From assembly GCA_947475795.1 (NCBI GenBank), contig CANJOX010000007.1:1-22822 (forward strand): a stretch of 22,822 nt of DNA, in the 5' to 3' direction. Shown piece after piece: positions 7,504-15,184 of the stretch. The position numbers and the translations under genes were made by a program. Positions within the stretch are counted from its first letter, which is position 1; the number at the start of each line of letters is the position of its first letter. The notes under the pieces were generated by a model, which worked only from the letters and a program-made list of their open reading frames with translations, was not told the DNA's origin and ran no database searches. This DNA comes from Gemmatimonadota bacterium. Lineage in GTDB: Bacteria > Gemmatimonadota > Gemmatimonadetes > Gemmatimonadales > Gemmatimonadaceae.

Positions 7504-7806
7504 ATGCTCTTCGGACTCGTTGATCGCAGCACCTCAGCCACCTCGCTCAAGGGAGCACTCGACCGGAGTGTCGAGCGCTCGCGTGGTATCGCGGATCGCG
7601 TCTCGAAGGCCTCCGTCCAGAACGGCGACGGGTTCGCCTTGGAAGCCAAGGCCGGGACGGCCGTCGCCAACGCGAATCCGGTCAACCTGGAAGACGAAAT
7701 GACGGCGCTGGCCGATGAGCAGCTCCGCTTCCTCGCCACGTCCCGCCTGCTCGAAAAGACCTACGCCAGCCTGCGCACCGCGATCAAGGGCGGAGGGAAC
7801 GGCTGA
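7504..7806 (+). CDS. flgB: Flagellar proximal rod protein FlgB (short form)
   Basis: A 100-residue protein identified by its C-terminal rod segment NPVNLEDEMTALADEQLRF followed by LLEKTYASLRTAIKG (residues 59-97) and by its place directly before flgC. FlgB with FlgC, FlgF and FlgG forms the periplasmic rod that joins the MS ring to the hook. Usual FlgB proteins are about 130-140 residues. This one is short, and the N-terminal rod signature (NIANxxTPxY type) is not recognisable, being replaced by a charged helix ALDRSVERSRGIADRVSKAS. ATG 7504 is chosen because the upstream in-frame ATG at 7426 lies inside the terminator hairpin. The stop overlaps the flgC start by one base. Confidence 0.8.
   Translation: MLFGLVDRSTSATSLKGALDRSVERSRGIADRVSKASVQNGDGFALEAKAGTAVANANPVNLEDEMTALADEQLRFLATSRLLEKTYASLRTAIKGGGNG
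7792..7797 (+). promoter_or_regulatory. Ribosome binding site deciding the flgC start
   Basis: GGAGGG stands eight bases before ATG 7806. The alternative ATG 7872, where most FlgC proteins would begin, has no such site. Confidence 0.6.
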
Positions 7807-8423
7807 TGTCGATCGACCCGACGCGCCGCCCCGCCCTGCTCCCGATTCCGGGACAGCAGATCGTCCGCCCGATGTTCCGCTCGCTGGGCATCGCCGCCAG
7901 CGGCATCTCCGCCCAGCGCCAGCGCATGGAAACGATCGCGCAGAACATCGCCAACGCCGACGTGACCCGTGGCGCCGATGGCGCGCCGTACAAGCGCCGC
8001 GACGTGGTGCTGGAAGCCGCCACCTCGCAGAACGCGCTCTACAACACCGACAACTTCGCGTCGGCCATGGGAACGGCCGCCGCCAGCAACAGTGTCCTGG
8101 GGAGCAACGCCTTCGAAATCGCCACGACCGACAGCCGCCGCCCGATCGAAGTCCCGGTCCTGCCCACGACGGGCGGGGTGAACGGATCGCTCGGCGGTGA
8201 ATACGGCGTGCGCGTGGCCGGTATCGCCGAAGACCAGGGGGAAGGGCGGCTCGTGTACGAGCCCGGCCACCCCGACGCCAACGAAGCCGGCTATGTGCGC
8301 TACCCCGACATCGACACCACGCAGGAGCTCGTGAAGCTCATGGATGCCAAGCGCATCTACGAAGCCAACGCGGCGGTGTTCCAGACCGCCAAGTCGATGC
8401 TCCGCGCGTCGCTCGACATCTGA
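7806..8423 (+). CDS. flgC: Flagellar proximal rod protein FlgC
   Basis: A 205-residue rod protein. The conserved N-terminal rod motif reads MFRSLGIAASGISAQRQRME and continues TIAQNIANADVTRG. The C-terminal motif is YVRYPDIDTTQELVKLMDAK, then RIYEANAAVFQTAKSMLRAS. FlgC is exported by the flagellar apparatus and packs into the proximal rod. Two oddities are a 22-residue extension before the usual start, supported by a strong ribosome binding site, and a middle region of roughly 60 residues (about 80-140) that makes it longer than the usual 130-160. It overlaps the flgB stop by one base (TGATG), indicating coupling. A structured 173-base gap follows. Confidence 0.92.
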   Translation: MSIDPTRRPALLPIPGQQIVRPMFRSLGIAASGISAQRQRMETIAQNIANADVTRGADGAPYKRRDVVLEAATSQNALYNTDNFASAMGTAAASNSVLGSNAFEIATTDSRRPIEVPVLPTTGGVNGSLGGEYGVRVAGIAEDQGEGRLVYEPGHPDANEAGYVRYPDIDTTQELVKLMDAKRIYEANAAVFQTAKSMLRASLDI

Positions 8424-8438
8424 TGACATCCCAATAGC

Positions 8439-8510
8439 GCTGCGGGTTCGGGGATCGGCGTGACTCTTCCTCCTCCTCCTCTCCGAACCACACGATCCCC
8501 GACCCGCAGC
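8439..8510 (+). repeat. Long imperfect stem-loop between flgC and the next gene
   Basis: GCTGCGGGTTCGGGGATCG (8439-8457) pairs with CGATCCCCGACCCGCAGC (8493-8510) over 18 bp with a single bulged T. The 35-base loop carries a pyrimidine run with repeated CCTCC (about 8466-8484). No T-run follows, so it is not a classic terminator. It may be a processing or stability element in the operon mRNA. Confidence 0.75.
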
Positions 8511-8596
8511 ACGATTCGCCCGACCCGACCGACTGAGCACCCTCCGCACGACCGTCCACACGCTGCACCCGCGGCAACCGAACACCAGAGATTCAC

Positions 8597-8971
8597 ATGA
8601 GCGTCAACGGCATCACCAACACCCCGCTGCTCCCGAACACCGGCTCGCTCACGCGCGCCGATGCGGCCCGTACGAATGGTGCGCAGCAGGGTGCCGATCG
8701 TGCACAGCAGGCCACGACGAATGCGCGCGCGACGGCACAGGCGGCCCTCAAGCCGCAGACGCCGATCGCCGGCCCGGCCGCGCAGAGCACGGTCCCGGCC
8801 GAAGCACCGGCGGGCACGGACCCGACTCTGTGGAGCGTGTTGACGAACGACGAGCGCAACTTTTTCGCGAAGACCGCCGCGCTCGGCCCGCTGACGTACA
8901 GCCGCATCAAGGATGCCACGCATCCCGTGCCGCCGGCGGCGCGCGGGATCCGTCTCGACGTCCGCGCCTGA
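8597..8971 (+). CDS. Unrecognised small protein between flgC and fliE
   Basis: A 124-residue protein I do not recognise. Residues 1-75 are Ala/Thr/Gln-rich, low in hydrophobics and probably disordered. Residues 75-105 look folded, with the block DPTLWSVLTNDERNFFAKTA and then ALGPLTYSR. The last 20 residues are Pro/Ala-rich. There is no signal peptide or membrane segment. The disordered start resembles that of proteins exported by the flagellar type III apparatus, so an exported rod-associated factor is possible; an export chaperone or assembly checkpoint protein is another option. It follows a 173-base gap and precedes fliE by 19 bases. Codon use and GC are like its neighbours, which supports a real gene. 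Confidence 0.7.
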   Translation: MSVNGITNTPLLPNTGSLTRADAARTNGAQQGADRAQQATTNARATAQAALKPQTPIAGPAAQSTVPAEAPAGTDPTLWSVLTNDERNFFAKTAALGPLTYSRIKDATHPVPPAARGIRLDVRA

Positions 8972-8990
8972 TTCACGATCCCCGCACCGA

Positions 8991-9317
8991 ATGACCATCA
9001 TGCAGAATCGTATCGATCTCCTCACCCGCGCGATGCCCGAGTTCGGGCCCCGCGACACCGCCCTGAGCAAGCAGGTCCCGGTGCTCGGCGAAGGGCAGAA
9101 CTCGTTCGGCGACACGCTCACGCGCGCGCTCAACGAAGCCTCCGATGCCGGTGCGCGCGCGGGTGACCTCACGCAGCGCTTCGCCGCCGGCGAGAACGTC
9201 GAGCTGCATCAGGTGATGGCCGCCGGTGAAGAAGCGGGCCTCGCGCTCGACATGATGATCGAACTCCGGAACAAGGTCGTTGAGGCCTACCGGTCCGTCA
9301 TCGCCATGCAGTCCTGA
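8991..9317 (+). CDS. fliE: Flagellar hook-basal body protein FliE
   Basis: A 108-residue protein ending with the FliE domain: SFGDTLTRALNEASDAG, GENVELHQVMAAGEEAGLAL, then MMIELRNKVVEAYRSVIAMQ. FliE is the first rod substrate of the export gate and links the MS ring to the FlgB/FlgC proximal rod, which fits its place between the rod genes and fliF. ATG 8991 is chosen; ATG 9000 would be three residues shorter, and neither has a clear ribosome binding site. In-frame codons further upstream overlap the preceding gene and encode a basic, non-family segment. Confidence 0.92.
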   Translation: MTIMQNRIDLLTRAMPEFGPRDTALSKQVPVLGEGQNSFGDTLTRALNEASDAGARAGDLTQRFAAGENVELHQVMAAGEEAGLALDMMIELRNKVVEAYRSVIAMQS

Positions 9318-9331
9318 CCCCTGTCGATCTC

Positions 9332-10918
9332 ATGAACTCCCTGATGGATTCTCTCTTCGGCCGCCTCGGCAACGGACGCCAGATCGCGATCATCGCGGTC
9401 GGCGTCATTGCCACGGCGCTCGTGTTCGGCCTCTCGCAGTGGGCGACGCAGCCGACGATGGTGCCGCTGTATTCGGACATCCCCGTCGAAAACGTGAAGG
9501 CGATGACCGACAAGCTCACCGAGTCGGGCATCACGTTCGAGCTCGACCGCACGGGCTCAACGATCATGGTGGCCTCGGCCGATCTGGCGCGTGCCCGCGT
9601 GGACCTCGCCGCCGAAGCGATGCCGGCGGGCGGGCGGCCCGGCCTCGAGCTGTTCGACAAGCCGTCGTGGGGCATGACCGACTTCACGCAGAAGGTGAAC
9701 TTCCGCCGCGCGCTCGAAGGGGAACTCGAGCGCTCCATCGGCAAGCTGAAGAACATCGAGATGGTGCAGGTGCATCTCGCGCTCGAAGACGACCAGGTGT
9801 TCAAGTCGAACGAGCGTCCCTCCAAGGCGTCGGTGACGCTCAAGATGGCCGGTGGGGAAACGCCGCGCGCCGAAACGGTGCACGGCATCGCGAGCATGGT
9901 GGCCAACTCGGTGGGCGGGCTCGACCCGGCCCACGTGACGATCGTCGACGAGCGCGGTCAGGCGCTCACGATGGAAGACGAGGGCTCGCTCGCCGGTCTG
10001 TCCAGCCGTCAGCTGCAGGTGCAGCGTGAAGTCGAGCAGTACATGGAACTGAAGGCCGATAAGCTGCTCTCCAGTCTCGTCGGCACGGGCAACGCCCGCG
10101 TACAGGTGGCGGCGTCGATCAACTTCGACAAGGTCGAGCGCACGGTGCAGGCCGTCGACCCGGAGCGTCAGGCGCTGGCGACGGAGCAGAAGGCGGAAGT
10201 GACGCCGAGCAATCCGGCGCAGGGCGCCGGGTACAGCACCACCGCCACGTCGTATGAGAACACCAAGAGCGTGGAGAGCTTCAGTGGCGCCATCGGCAAC
10301 CTGAAGCGCCTCACCGTGGCCGTGCTCGTGGCCGACAAGGTCACGATGCCGGCGCTGGACACGACCGCCACGACGCCGGCCGATCCGATCATCACGGCGC
10401 GCACGCCCGAGGAGATCACGCGCATTGAGACGCTGGTGCGCAACGCGCTCGGCGTGGACTCCACCCGCGGCGACATGATCTCCGTGGTCAGCGCGCCGTT
10501 TGACATGCCGGCACCGATGGTCGCGCGCGACACCGTCGTGCCGCCGCAGGATCTGGTGTCGAAGCTGCAGGCGAACCCCAAGCCGGTGGTGGCCATCGCA
10601 GCCCTGGTGGTGCTGCTGGTGATCGCGCTCGTGACCGTCAGCGCGCTCAAGCCGAAGAAGGTGAAGGAACTCGCCGGGACGTCGCCGAACACCCTGCCAC
10701 CGTCGCCGAACTACCCGGAACTCCCGGCGAGCGCGCAGATGCAGGCCGCGATGATGCCGGGCATGAACAACTTCGATGACGAAGAAGATGAGTCACCGAA
10801 GCGGCCGGTGAAGTTGCCGCCCCCGCCCACTACCCCCGAGCGTGAACAGGCCATGGCCACCGTTGATCAGCGTCCCGACGCCGCCGTGCGCGTCGTGCGC
10901 GGCTGGCTCCGCTCATGA
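9332..10918 (+). CDS. fliF: Flagellar MS-ring protein FliF
   Basis: A 528-residue inner-membrane protein that forms the MS ring. A first membrane segment is at about residues 17-36, followed by the YscJ/FliF ring-building motif with MVPLYSDIPVENVKAMTDKL, GRPGLELFDKPSWGMTDF and the block VNFRRALEGELERSI. A second membrane segment is at 419-439 (VVAIAALVVLLVIALVTVSAL in part). The cytoplasmic C-terminus ends with RPDAAVRVVRGWLRS, the helix region that binds FliG. Length and domain order are normal. The last four bases overlap the fliG ATG. Confidence 0.97.
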   Translation: MNSLMDSLFGRLGNGRQIAIIAVGVIATALVFGLSQWATQPTMVPLYSDIPVENVKAMTDKLTESGITFELDRTGSTIMVASADLARARVDLAAEAMPAGGRPGLELFDKPSWGMTDFTQKVNFRRALEGELERSIGKLKNIEMVQVHLALEDDQVFKSNERPSKASVTLKMAGGETPRAETVHGIASMVANSVGGLDPAHVTIVDERGQALTMEDEGSLAGLSSRQLQVQREVEQYMELKADKLLSSLVGTGNARVQVAASINFDKVERTVQAVDPERQALATEQKAEVTPSNPAQGAGYSTTATSYENTKSVESFSGAIGNLKRLTVAVLVADKVTMPALDTTATTPADPIITARTPEEITRIETLVRNALGVDSTRGDMISVVSAPFDMPAPMVARDTVVPPQDLVSKLQANPKPVVAIAALVVLLVIALVTVSALKPKKVKELAGTSPNTLPPSPNYPELPASAQMQAAMMPGMNNFDDEEDESPKRPVKLPPPPTTPEREQAMATVDQRPDAAVRVVRGWLRS

Positions 10919-11970
10919 GCACCTCTATGGTCGCGCTCCCGCGCGGCGGTTCTCCCGACCGGTATGCGCCGGACCGTCTCACCGGTCGCCAGAAAGTGGC
11001 GATCGTGTGCATGGCGATCGGCACCGAACATGCCGCCAAGATCACGGCGGGGCTGCACCCGGAAGAGGCCGAGATCGTGGCGCTCGAAATGGCGCAGCTC
11101 GATCGCGTGCCCCCCGCCACGGTGGACGCCGTGCTCGCCGAATGGCTCGAACTCACGCTGGGCGTGGACTCGCTCAGCGCGGGTGGTGTGGAGTTCGCCA
11201 AGGACGTGCTCGAAGCCGCCTTCGGCCCGATCAAGGCGCAGGCGATTCTCAAGCGGATTCAGGGACAGCTCGCCGACAGCGACCGCTTCGGCCGGCTGCG
11301 TCGCGCCGACCCGCAGCAGCTGGGCAACACGTTGCGCGGCGAACACCCGCAGACAATCGCCCTCATTCTGGCGCACCTGGATGCGAACCATGTCGCCGCC
11401 ATCCTGCGCGAACTCGACCCCTCCCTCGGCGGTGATGTGATGTATCGCATTGCCAAGATGGAGAAGGTCTCGCCCGAGATGGTCTCCCTCGTGGAGCGGG
11501 CGATCGGCAGCGAAGCCGATCTGGCCTTCTCGCAGGGCATGTCCAGTGTGGGCGGTCCGGCCGCCGTGGCCGCCGTGCTCAACCTGGTCAGCTCCTCGCT
11601 CGAGAAAGAAGTGCTCGACCTGGTGGCGGAGAAGGACACGCAGCTCAGCGACCAGATCAAGAACCTCATGTTCGTGTTCGAAGATCTCTCCTCGCTCGAC
11701 GACAAGTCGCTGCAGCGTCTGCTGCGCGAAGTCGATGTCAAGCAGCTCGCGCTGGCCCTCAAGGCCGCGAGCCCGGAACTCAAGGCCAAGATCATGCAGA
11801 CCATGTCTCAACGTGCCGTCGCCGGCCTCAAGGAAGAGATCGAGTTCCTCGGACCGGTCAAGATGCGCGATGTCGAAGCGGCGCAGACCGACATCGTCTC
11901 GAAGGTCCGTGCCCTCGAGGAAACCGGCGAGATCGTGTTGAGCGCCGGGTCCGACGATGTCATCGTCTGA
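10915..11970 (+). CDS. fliG: Flagellar motor switch protein FliG
   Basis: A 351-residue cytoplasmic rotor protein. The N-terminal FliF-binding domain begins LTGRQKVAIVCMAIG. The middle domain has the EHPQ motif at residues 143-146 in GEHPQTIALILAHL, used for FliM binding. The C-terminal torque domain contains MFVFEDLSSLDDKSLQRLLR with charged residues facing the stator, then IEFLGPVKMRDVEAAQ. It is slightly longer than the usual 330-340 because of a short N-terminal lead. ATG 10915 overlaps the fliF stop (ATGA), so translation is probably coupled. The 3' end runs into a Shine-Dalgarno sequence for fliH. Confidence 0.97.
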   Translation: MSTSMVALPRGGSPDRYAPDRLTGRQKVAIVCMAIGTEHAAKITAGLHPEEAEIVALEMAQLDRVPPATVDAVLAEWLELTLGVDSLSAGGVEFAKDVLEAAFGPIKAQAILKRIQGQLADSDRFGRLRRADPQQLGNTLRGEHPQTIALILAHLDANHVAAILRELDPSLGGDVMYRIAKMEKVSPEMVSLVERAIGSEADLAFSQGMSSVGGPAAVAAVLNLVSSSLEKEVLDLVAEKDTQLSDQIKNLMFVFEDLSSLDDKSLQRLLREVDVKQLALALKAASPELKAKIMQTMSQRAVAGLKEEIEFLGPVKMRDVEAAQTDIVSKVRALEETGEIVLSAGSDDVIV

Positions 11971-11974
11971 GGAG
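11969..11974 (+). promoter_or_regulatory. Ribosome binding site deciding the fliH start
   Basis: GAGGAG, overlapping the fliG stop, stands six bases before ATG 11981. The earlier in-frame ATG 11957 lies inside fliG without a comparable site. Confidence 0.65.
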
Positions 11975-11980
11975 CGGCCG

Positions 11981-12610
11981 ATGCGCGCCACCACGTGGTC
12001 CTTGGATGAATTTGCGATGTCGGCTGACTTCGGCGCCTTCACGCCGCCGGAGTCGGCCACGCCGGAGCGGCCCGCGGCGGAGATCGAGGCCGAGGTGCAG
12101 GCACGCCTCGCCGCCGAGCGCTCGCGGGCGGAAGCCGCGGCCTACAGCCGCGGTCGCGCCGACGGCGAGCGTGCCGTCCGCGCGGAAGCCGACGAGCAGG
12201 TCTCGCTGACAGTGCAAGCGCTCAGCGAAGCGATCGAACTGCTGCAGCAAAATGAAACACGCTGGGTCGGCCACGCCGAAGAGAACATCGCGGCGCTGGC
12301 CGTGATGGTGGCGCGGCATATCGTGCAGCGTGAGCTGACCACCGATCCGTCGTTCGTCCGCGAGATCGTCGAGCGCGCGCTGGCCCAGTACCCGGTCGAT
12401 CAGGAAATCACGGTCCGTCTCAACCCCACCGACCTCGCCGCCTGCCGCGCGCCGATCGAGGCAAACGGCCCACGTGAGATCCGGTGGATCTCCGACGCCT
12501 CGATTCAGCGTGGCGGGTGCCTGATGGAAGGGCGTGAGCGCATTCTCGACGGCCGGATCGATACCGCCCTCGAGCGCGCCTACCGCAACCTCGGCGGGAT
12601 TCAGGCATGA
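11981..12610 (+). CDS. fliH: Flagellar export stator protein FliH
   Basis: A 209-residue protein that dimerises and links the FliI ATPase to the C-ring and export gate. An Ala/Glu/Arg-rich helical N-terminal half leads into the FliH/YscL domain: ENIAALAVMVARHIVQREL, SFVREIVERALAQYP, the strand EITVRLNPTDLAAC, and the C-terminal block IQRGGCLMEGRERILDGRID. The start at 11981 is supported by its ribosome binding site; 11957 would add eight residues. The stop overlaps fliI by four bases. Confidence 0.93.
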   Translation: MRATTWSLDEFAMSADFGAFTPPESATPERPAAEIEAEVQARLAAERSRAEAAAYSRGRADGERAVRAEADEQVSLTVQALSEAIELLQQNETRWVGHAEENIAALAVMVARHIVQRELTTDPSFVREIVERALAQYPVDQEITVRLNPTDLAACRAPIEANGPREIRWISDASIQRGGCLMEGRERILDGRIDTALERAYRNLGGIQA

Positions 12611-13995
12611 TGATGATGACGCCGGCGCTCTCCGCCACGCCGTTCGCGAACGGCTTCGCCACGATGTTCGAGGCGATGACCGACCGGTTCGAGAGCGCCG
12701 AGCGCTTTGGTGCGTACGGCCGCGTCACCCGCGTGGTCGGTCTCGTCATCGAGGCCGCCGGCCTCGACGTGGGTCTCGGCTCGCTGTGCCGGATCACCAG
12801 CCATTCCCGTGACCACTCGGTGCTGGCCGAGGTGGTGGGCTTCAACGAGCGCAGCGTGCTGCTGATGCCGCTCGGAGAAATGGACGGTCTGCATGCCGGC
12901 GCAAGCGTGCAGTCGCTGGGGCGCACCTTCGGCGTGGACGTCGGCCCCGAATTGCTCGGGCGCGTGCTCAACGGGCTGGGGCATCCCATCGACGGCAAGG
13001 GCAAGCTCGACACCGTCGAGCGCGTGCCGCTGTCGGCCGAGCCGCCCAACCCGCTCACGCGCGACACGATCGAGCGCCCGCTCGAAACCGGGGTGCGCGC
13101 CATCGACGGCCTGCTCACGATCGGGCGCGGACAACGCGTCGGCATCTTCGCCGGCTCCGGCGTCGGCAAGTCCACCATGCTCGGCATGATCGCGCGCAAT
13201 GCGAAGGCCGACGTGAACGTCATCGCGCTGCTCGGCGAGCGCGGACGGGAAGTGCGCGAGTTCATCGAGAACTCCCTGGGCGAGGAAGGGCTCGCCCGCT
13301 CCGTCGTGATCGTCGCCACCGGCGACCAGGCCGCCCTCGTGCGCGCCCGCGGCGCCCTCGTGGCCACGGCGATTGCGGAGTATTTCCGCGATCAGGGAAA
13401 GCAGGTGCTGTTGATGGTGGATTCGGTGACGCGTGTGGCGATGGCCTGGCGCGAGATCGGCCTCGCCACCGGCGAGCCGCCCACCACGAAGGGCTATCCG
13501 CCCTCGGTGTTCGCCAACCTGCCGCGCTTGCTGGAGCGCGCCGGCAACGGCACGAATGGCGGGATCACCGGCATCTACACCGTGTTGGTGGACGGCGATG
13601 ACTTCAACGAGCCCGTCGCCGACGCGTCGCGCTCGATTCTGGACGGCCACATCGTGCTCACGCGCCGTCTGGCCTCGCAGAACCACTTTCCGTCCATCGA
13701 CGTCCTCGACTCGAAGAGTCGCGTGAAGGATGCGATCACCAACGACGTCCAGAAGCGCGCCTGCAGCGCCATGCTGCGGCTCGAGGCGGCGTACCGCGAG
13801 AAAGAAGACCTGATCATGGTCGGCGCCTATCAGAAGGGGAGCGATCCCTACGTCGATGCGGCGATCGCCTATCGGTACAAGGTGCTGGAGTTCCTGCAGC
13901 AGCGGCCCGACGAAACCACGTTCTACGGCGACACCTACAGCGCACTCGCGCAGATCGCCGAAGCCATTGAGGCCTCGGTCCGGAGACGTCCGTGA
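12607..13995 (+). CDS. fliI: Flagellum-specific ATPase FliI
   Basis: A 462-residue F1-beta-like ATPase that energises and orders flagellar protein export. Walker A is AGSGVGKST around 182-190 and the Walker B aspartate is D272 in VLLMVDSVTR. Family blocks GERGREVREFI, GEPPTTKGYPPSVFANLPRL and DGHIVLTRRLASQ are present. The first four codons are ATG ATG ATG ATG followed by ACG, so the exact start is uncertain by up to three residues. The start overlaps the fliH stop, and the stop overlaps the GTG of fliJ (GTGA). Confidence 0.97.
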   Translation: MMMMTPALSATPFANGFATMFEAMTDRFESAERFGAYGRVTRVVGLVIEAAGLDVGLGSLCRITSHSRDHSVLAEVVGFNERSVLLMPLGEMDGLHAGASVQSLGRTFGVDVGPELLGRVLNGLGHPIDGKGKLDTVERVPLSAEPPNPLTRDTIERPLETGVRAIDGLLTIGRGQRVGIFAGSGVGKSTMLGMIARNAKADVNVIALLGERGREVREFIENSLGEEGLARSVVIVATGDQAALVRARGALVATAIAEYFRDQGKQVLLMVDSVTRVAMAWREIGLATGEPPTTKGYPPSVFANLPRLLERAGNGTNGGITGIYTVLVDGDDFNEPVADASRSILDGHIVLTRRLASQNHFPSIDVLDSKSRVKDAITNDVQKRACSAMLRLEAAYREKEDLIMVGAYQKGSDPYVDAAIAYRYKVLEFLQQRPDETTFYGDTYSALAQIAEAIEASVRRRP

Positions 13996-14492
13996 GCTTC
14001 AAGTTCCGCCTGCAGCGCATCCTCGAACTGCGCGAGCAGCATGAGAAGGCGAAGGCACGTGAGCTGGCGAGTGCCCGCGACGTGTCCGACGCCGCCCATG
14101 CCGCAAAGGACGAGCTCGCGGCGCTGCGTGACGACAGCAAGTCGCACATCGAGAAAACGGCCACCGAGGCACCGCGCGTGGGGCACCTGCAGCAGCTCGG
14201 CATCGTGCTCGATTCGCTCGATGCCCGGGTGATTTTGGCCGCCGAGGCGGCAAAGCTTGCCGATGCCGACGTGCAGAAAGCGCAGGGGCTGCTGGAGGAC
14301 GCGGCGCGCGACCGGCGCGTGCTCGATCGCCTAAAGGCCCGCCACACAGAGACTTACCGCGCCGAAGCGGCGCAGCAGGACCGGGTGCAGATGGACGAAA
14401 TCGCGTTGGCCCAATTCTCGCGAAAGAGTGTGTCGAACGCGGCGGACGACGCCGCGACCGGTAAGACCCCCATCGATGGTTCGCATTCATGA
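13992..14492 (+). CDS. fliJ: Flagellar export chaperone-escort / ATPase stalk protein FliJ
   Basis: A 166-residue, almost entirely alpha-helical, highly charged coiled-coil protein beginning with the FliJ pattern FKFRLQRILELREQHEKAKA. FliJ inserts in the FliI ring like the gamma subunit of F1 and recycles chaperones. The gene is read from a GTG overlapping the fliI TGA. No other in-frame start matches the family N-terminus, so GTG is preferred. Its TGA overlaps the next ATG by four bases. Confidence 0.88.
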   Translation: MSFKFRLQRILELREQHEKAKARELASARDVSDAAHAAKDELAALRDDSKSHIEKTATEAPRVGHLQQLGIVLDSLDARVILAAEAAKLADADVQKAQGLLEDAARDRRVLDRLKARHTETYRAEAAQQDRVQMDEIALAQFSRKSVSNAADDAATGKTPIDGSHS

Positions 14493-15184
14493 AGCAGCTG
14501 ATCATTCCGATCGTGATTGGACTCCTGGCCGGCCTCGGTGGCGGGACGGGCTACTCGTATATGCGGACGGCGGCGAAGTACGTGGCCGACTCGACGCATC
14601 TCGCGGACAGCCTCAAGGCCAATCCGCCGGCGGATTCCGCCGCTGCCGAAGGGGAGCATGGTGCGCCGGCCGCGCATGACAGCACGGCCACGGACAGCAC
14701 GGGCCACGGCATGGACCTGCCGGGAAACCATGAAGCCGCCGCCCCGATGACGCCGGCCGACAGCATCCGCGCGCTCGACGCCGCGCGCCACGACGCCGCA
14801 CCGGCGGCGGATCATGCCGCGCCGGCGAAGCCGGCCGCCAAGCCCGCCGCCAAGCCGGAAGCCAAGGCCGAGGCGAAGCCCGCGGCGGCGCCGCCGGCCG
14901 TGAACCCGAAGGCCAACACCACGGCCGCCGCTGCCACCGTCAAAGACGCGAGCAACAGCGGCATGCAGACGGCGCTCCCCGAGCAGCGCCTCGCCAAGAT
15001 CTTCTCAGCGATGGCCGCGAAGGACGCCGCCAAGGTGCTCGAACAGATGACCGATACCGACGTCCGCAGCATTCTCGGCATGATGAGCGACCGCCAGGCC
15101 GCCGCCATCCTGTCCACGTTTTCCGCCTCGCGGGCGGCGGCGATCAGCCGCGGCACCGGCAAGGCGCCGGGAGGGATGCTGTGA
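14489..15184 (+). CDS. MotE-like protein (membrane-anchored MgtE-N-type domain)
   Basis: A 231-residue protein with one N-terminal membrane segment (residues 4-20, IIPIVIGLLAGLGGG) and then a long Ala/Pro/Lys-rich spacer. The spacer includes tandem AAKP-like repeats at about 112-135. A C-terminal helical domain (163-222, QRLAKIFSAMAAKDAAKVLE then QMTDTDVRSILGMMSDRQAA) resembles the N-terminal domain of the magnesium transporter MgtE. This arrangement is known in MotE, a periplasmic helper of MotC needed to build a working stator, and in FlbB-like proteins. The position between fliJ and fliK is common for this family. The precise role here is inferred; motA, motB and motC are not in the window. 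Confidence 0.75.
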   Translation: MKQLIIPIVIGLLAGLGGGTGYSYMRTAAKYVADSTHLADSLKANPPADSAAAEGEHGAPAAHDSTATDSTGHGMDLPGNHEAAAPMTPADSIRALDAARHDAAPAADHAAPAKPAAKPAAKPEAKAEAKPAAAPPAVNPKANTTAAAATVKDASNSGMQTALPEQRLAKIFSAMAAKDAAKVLEQMTDTDVRSILGMMSDRQAAAILSTFSASRAAAISRGTGKAPGGML

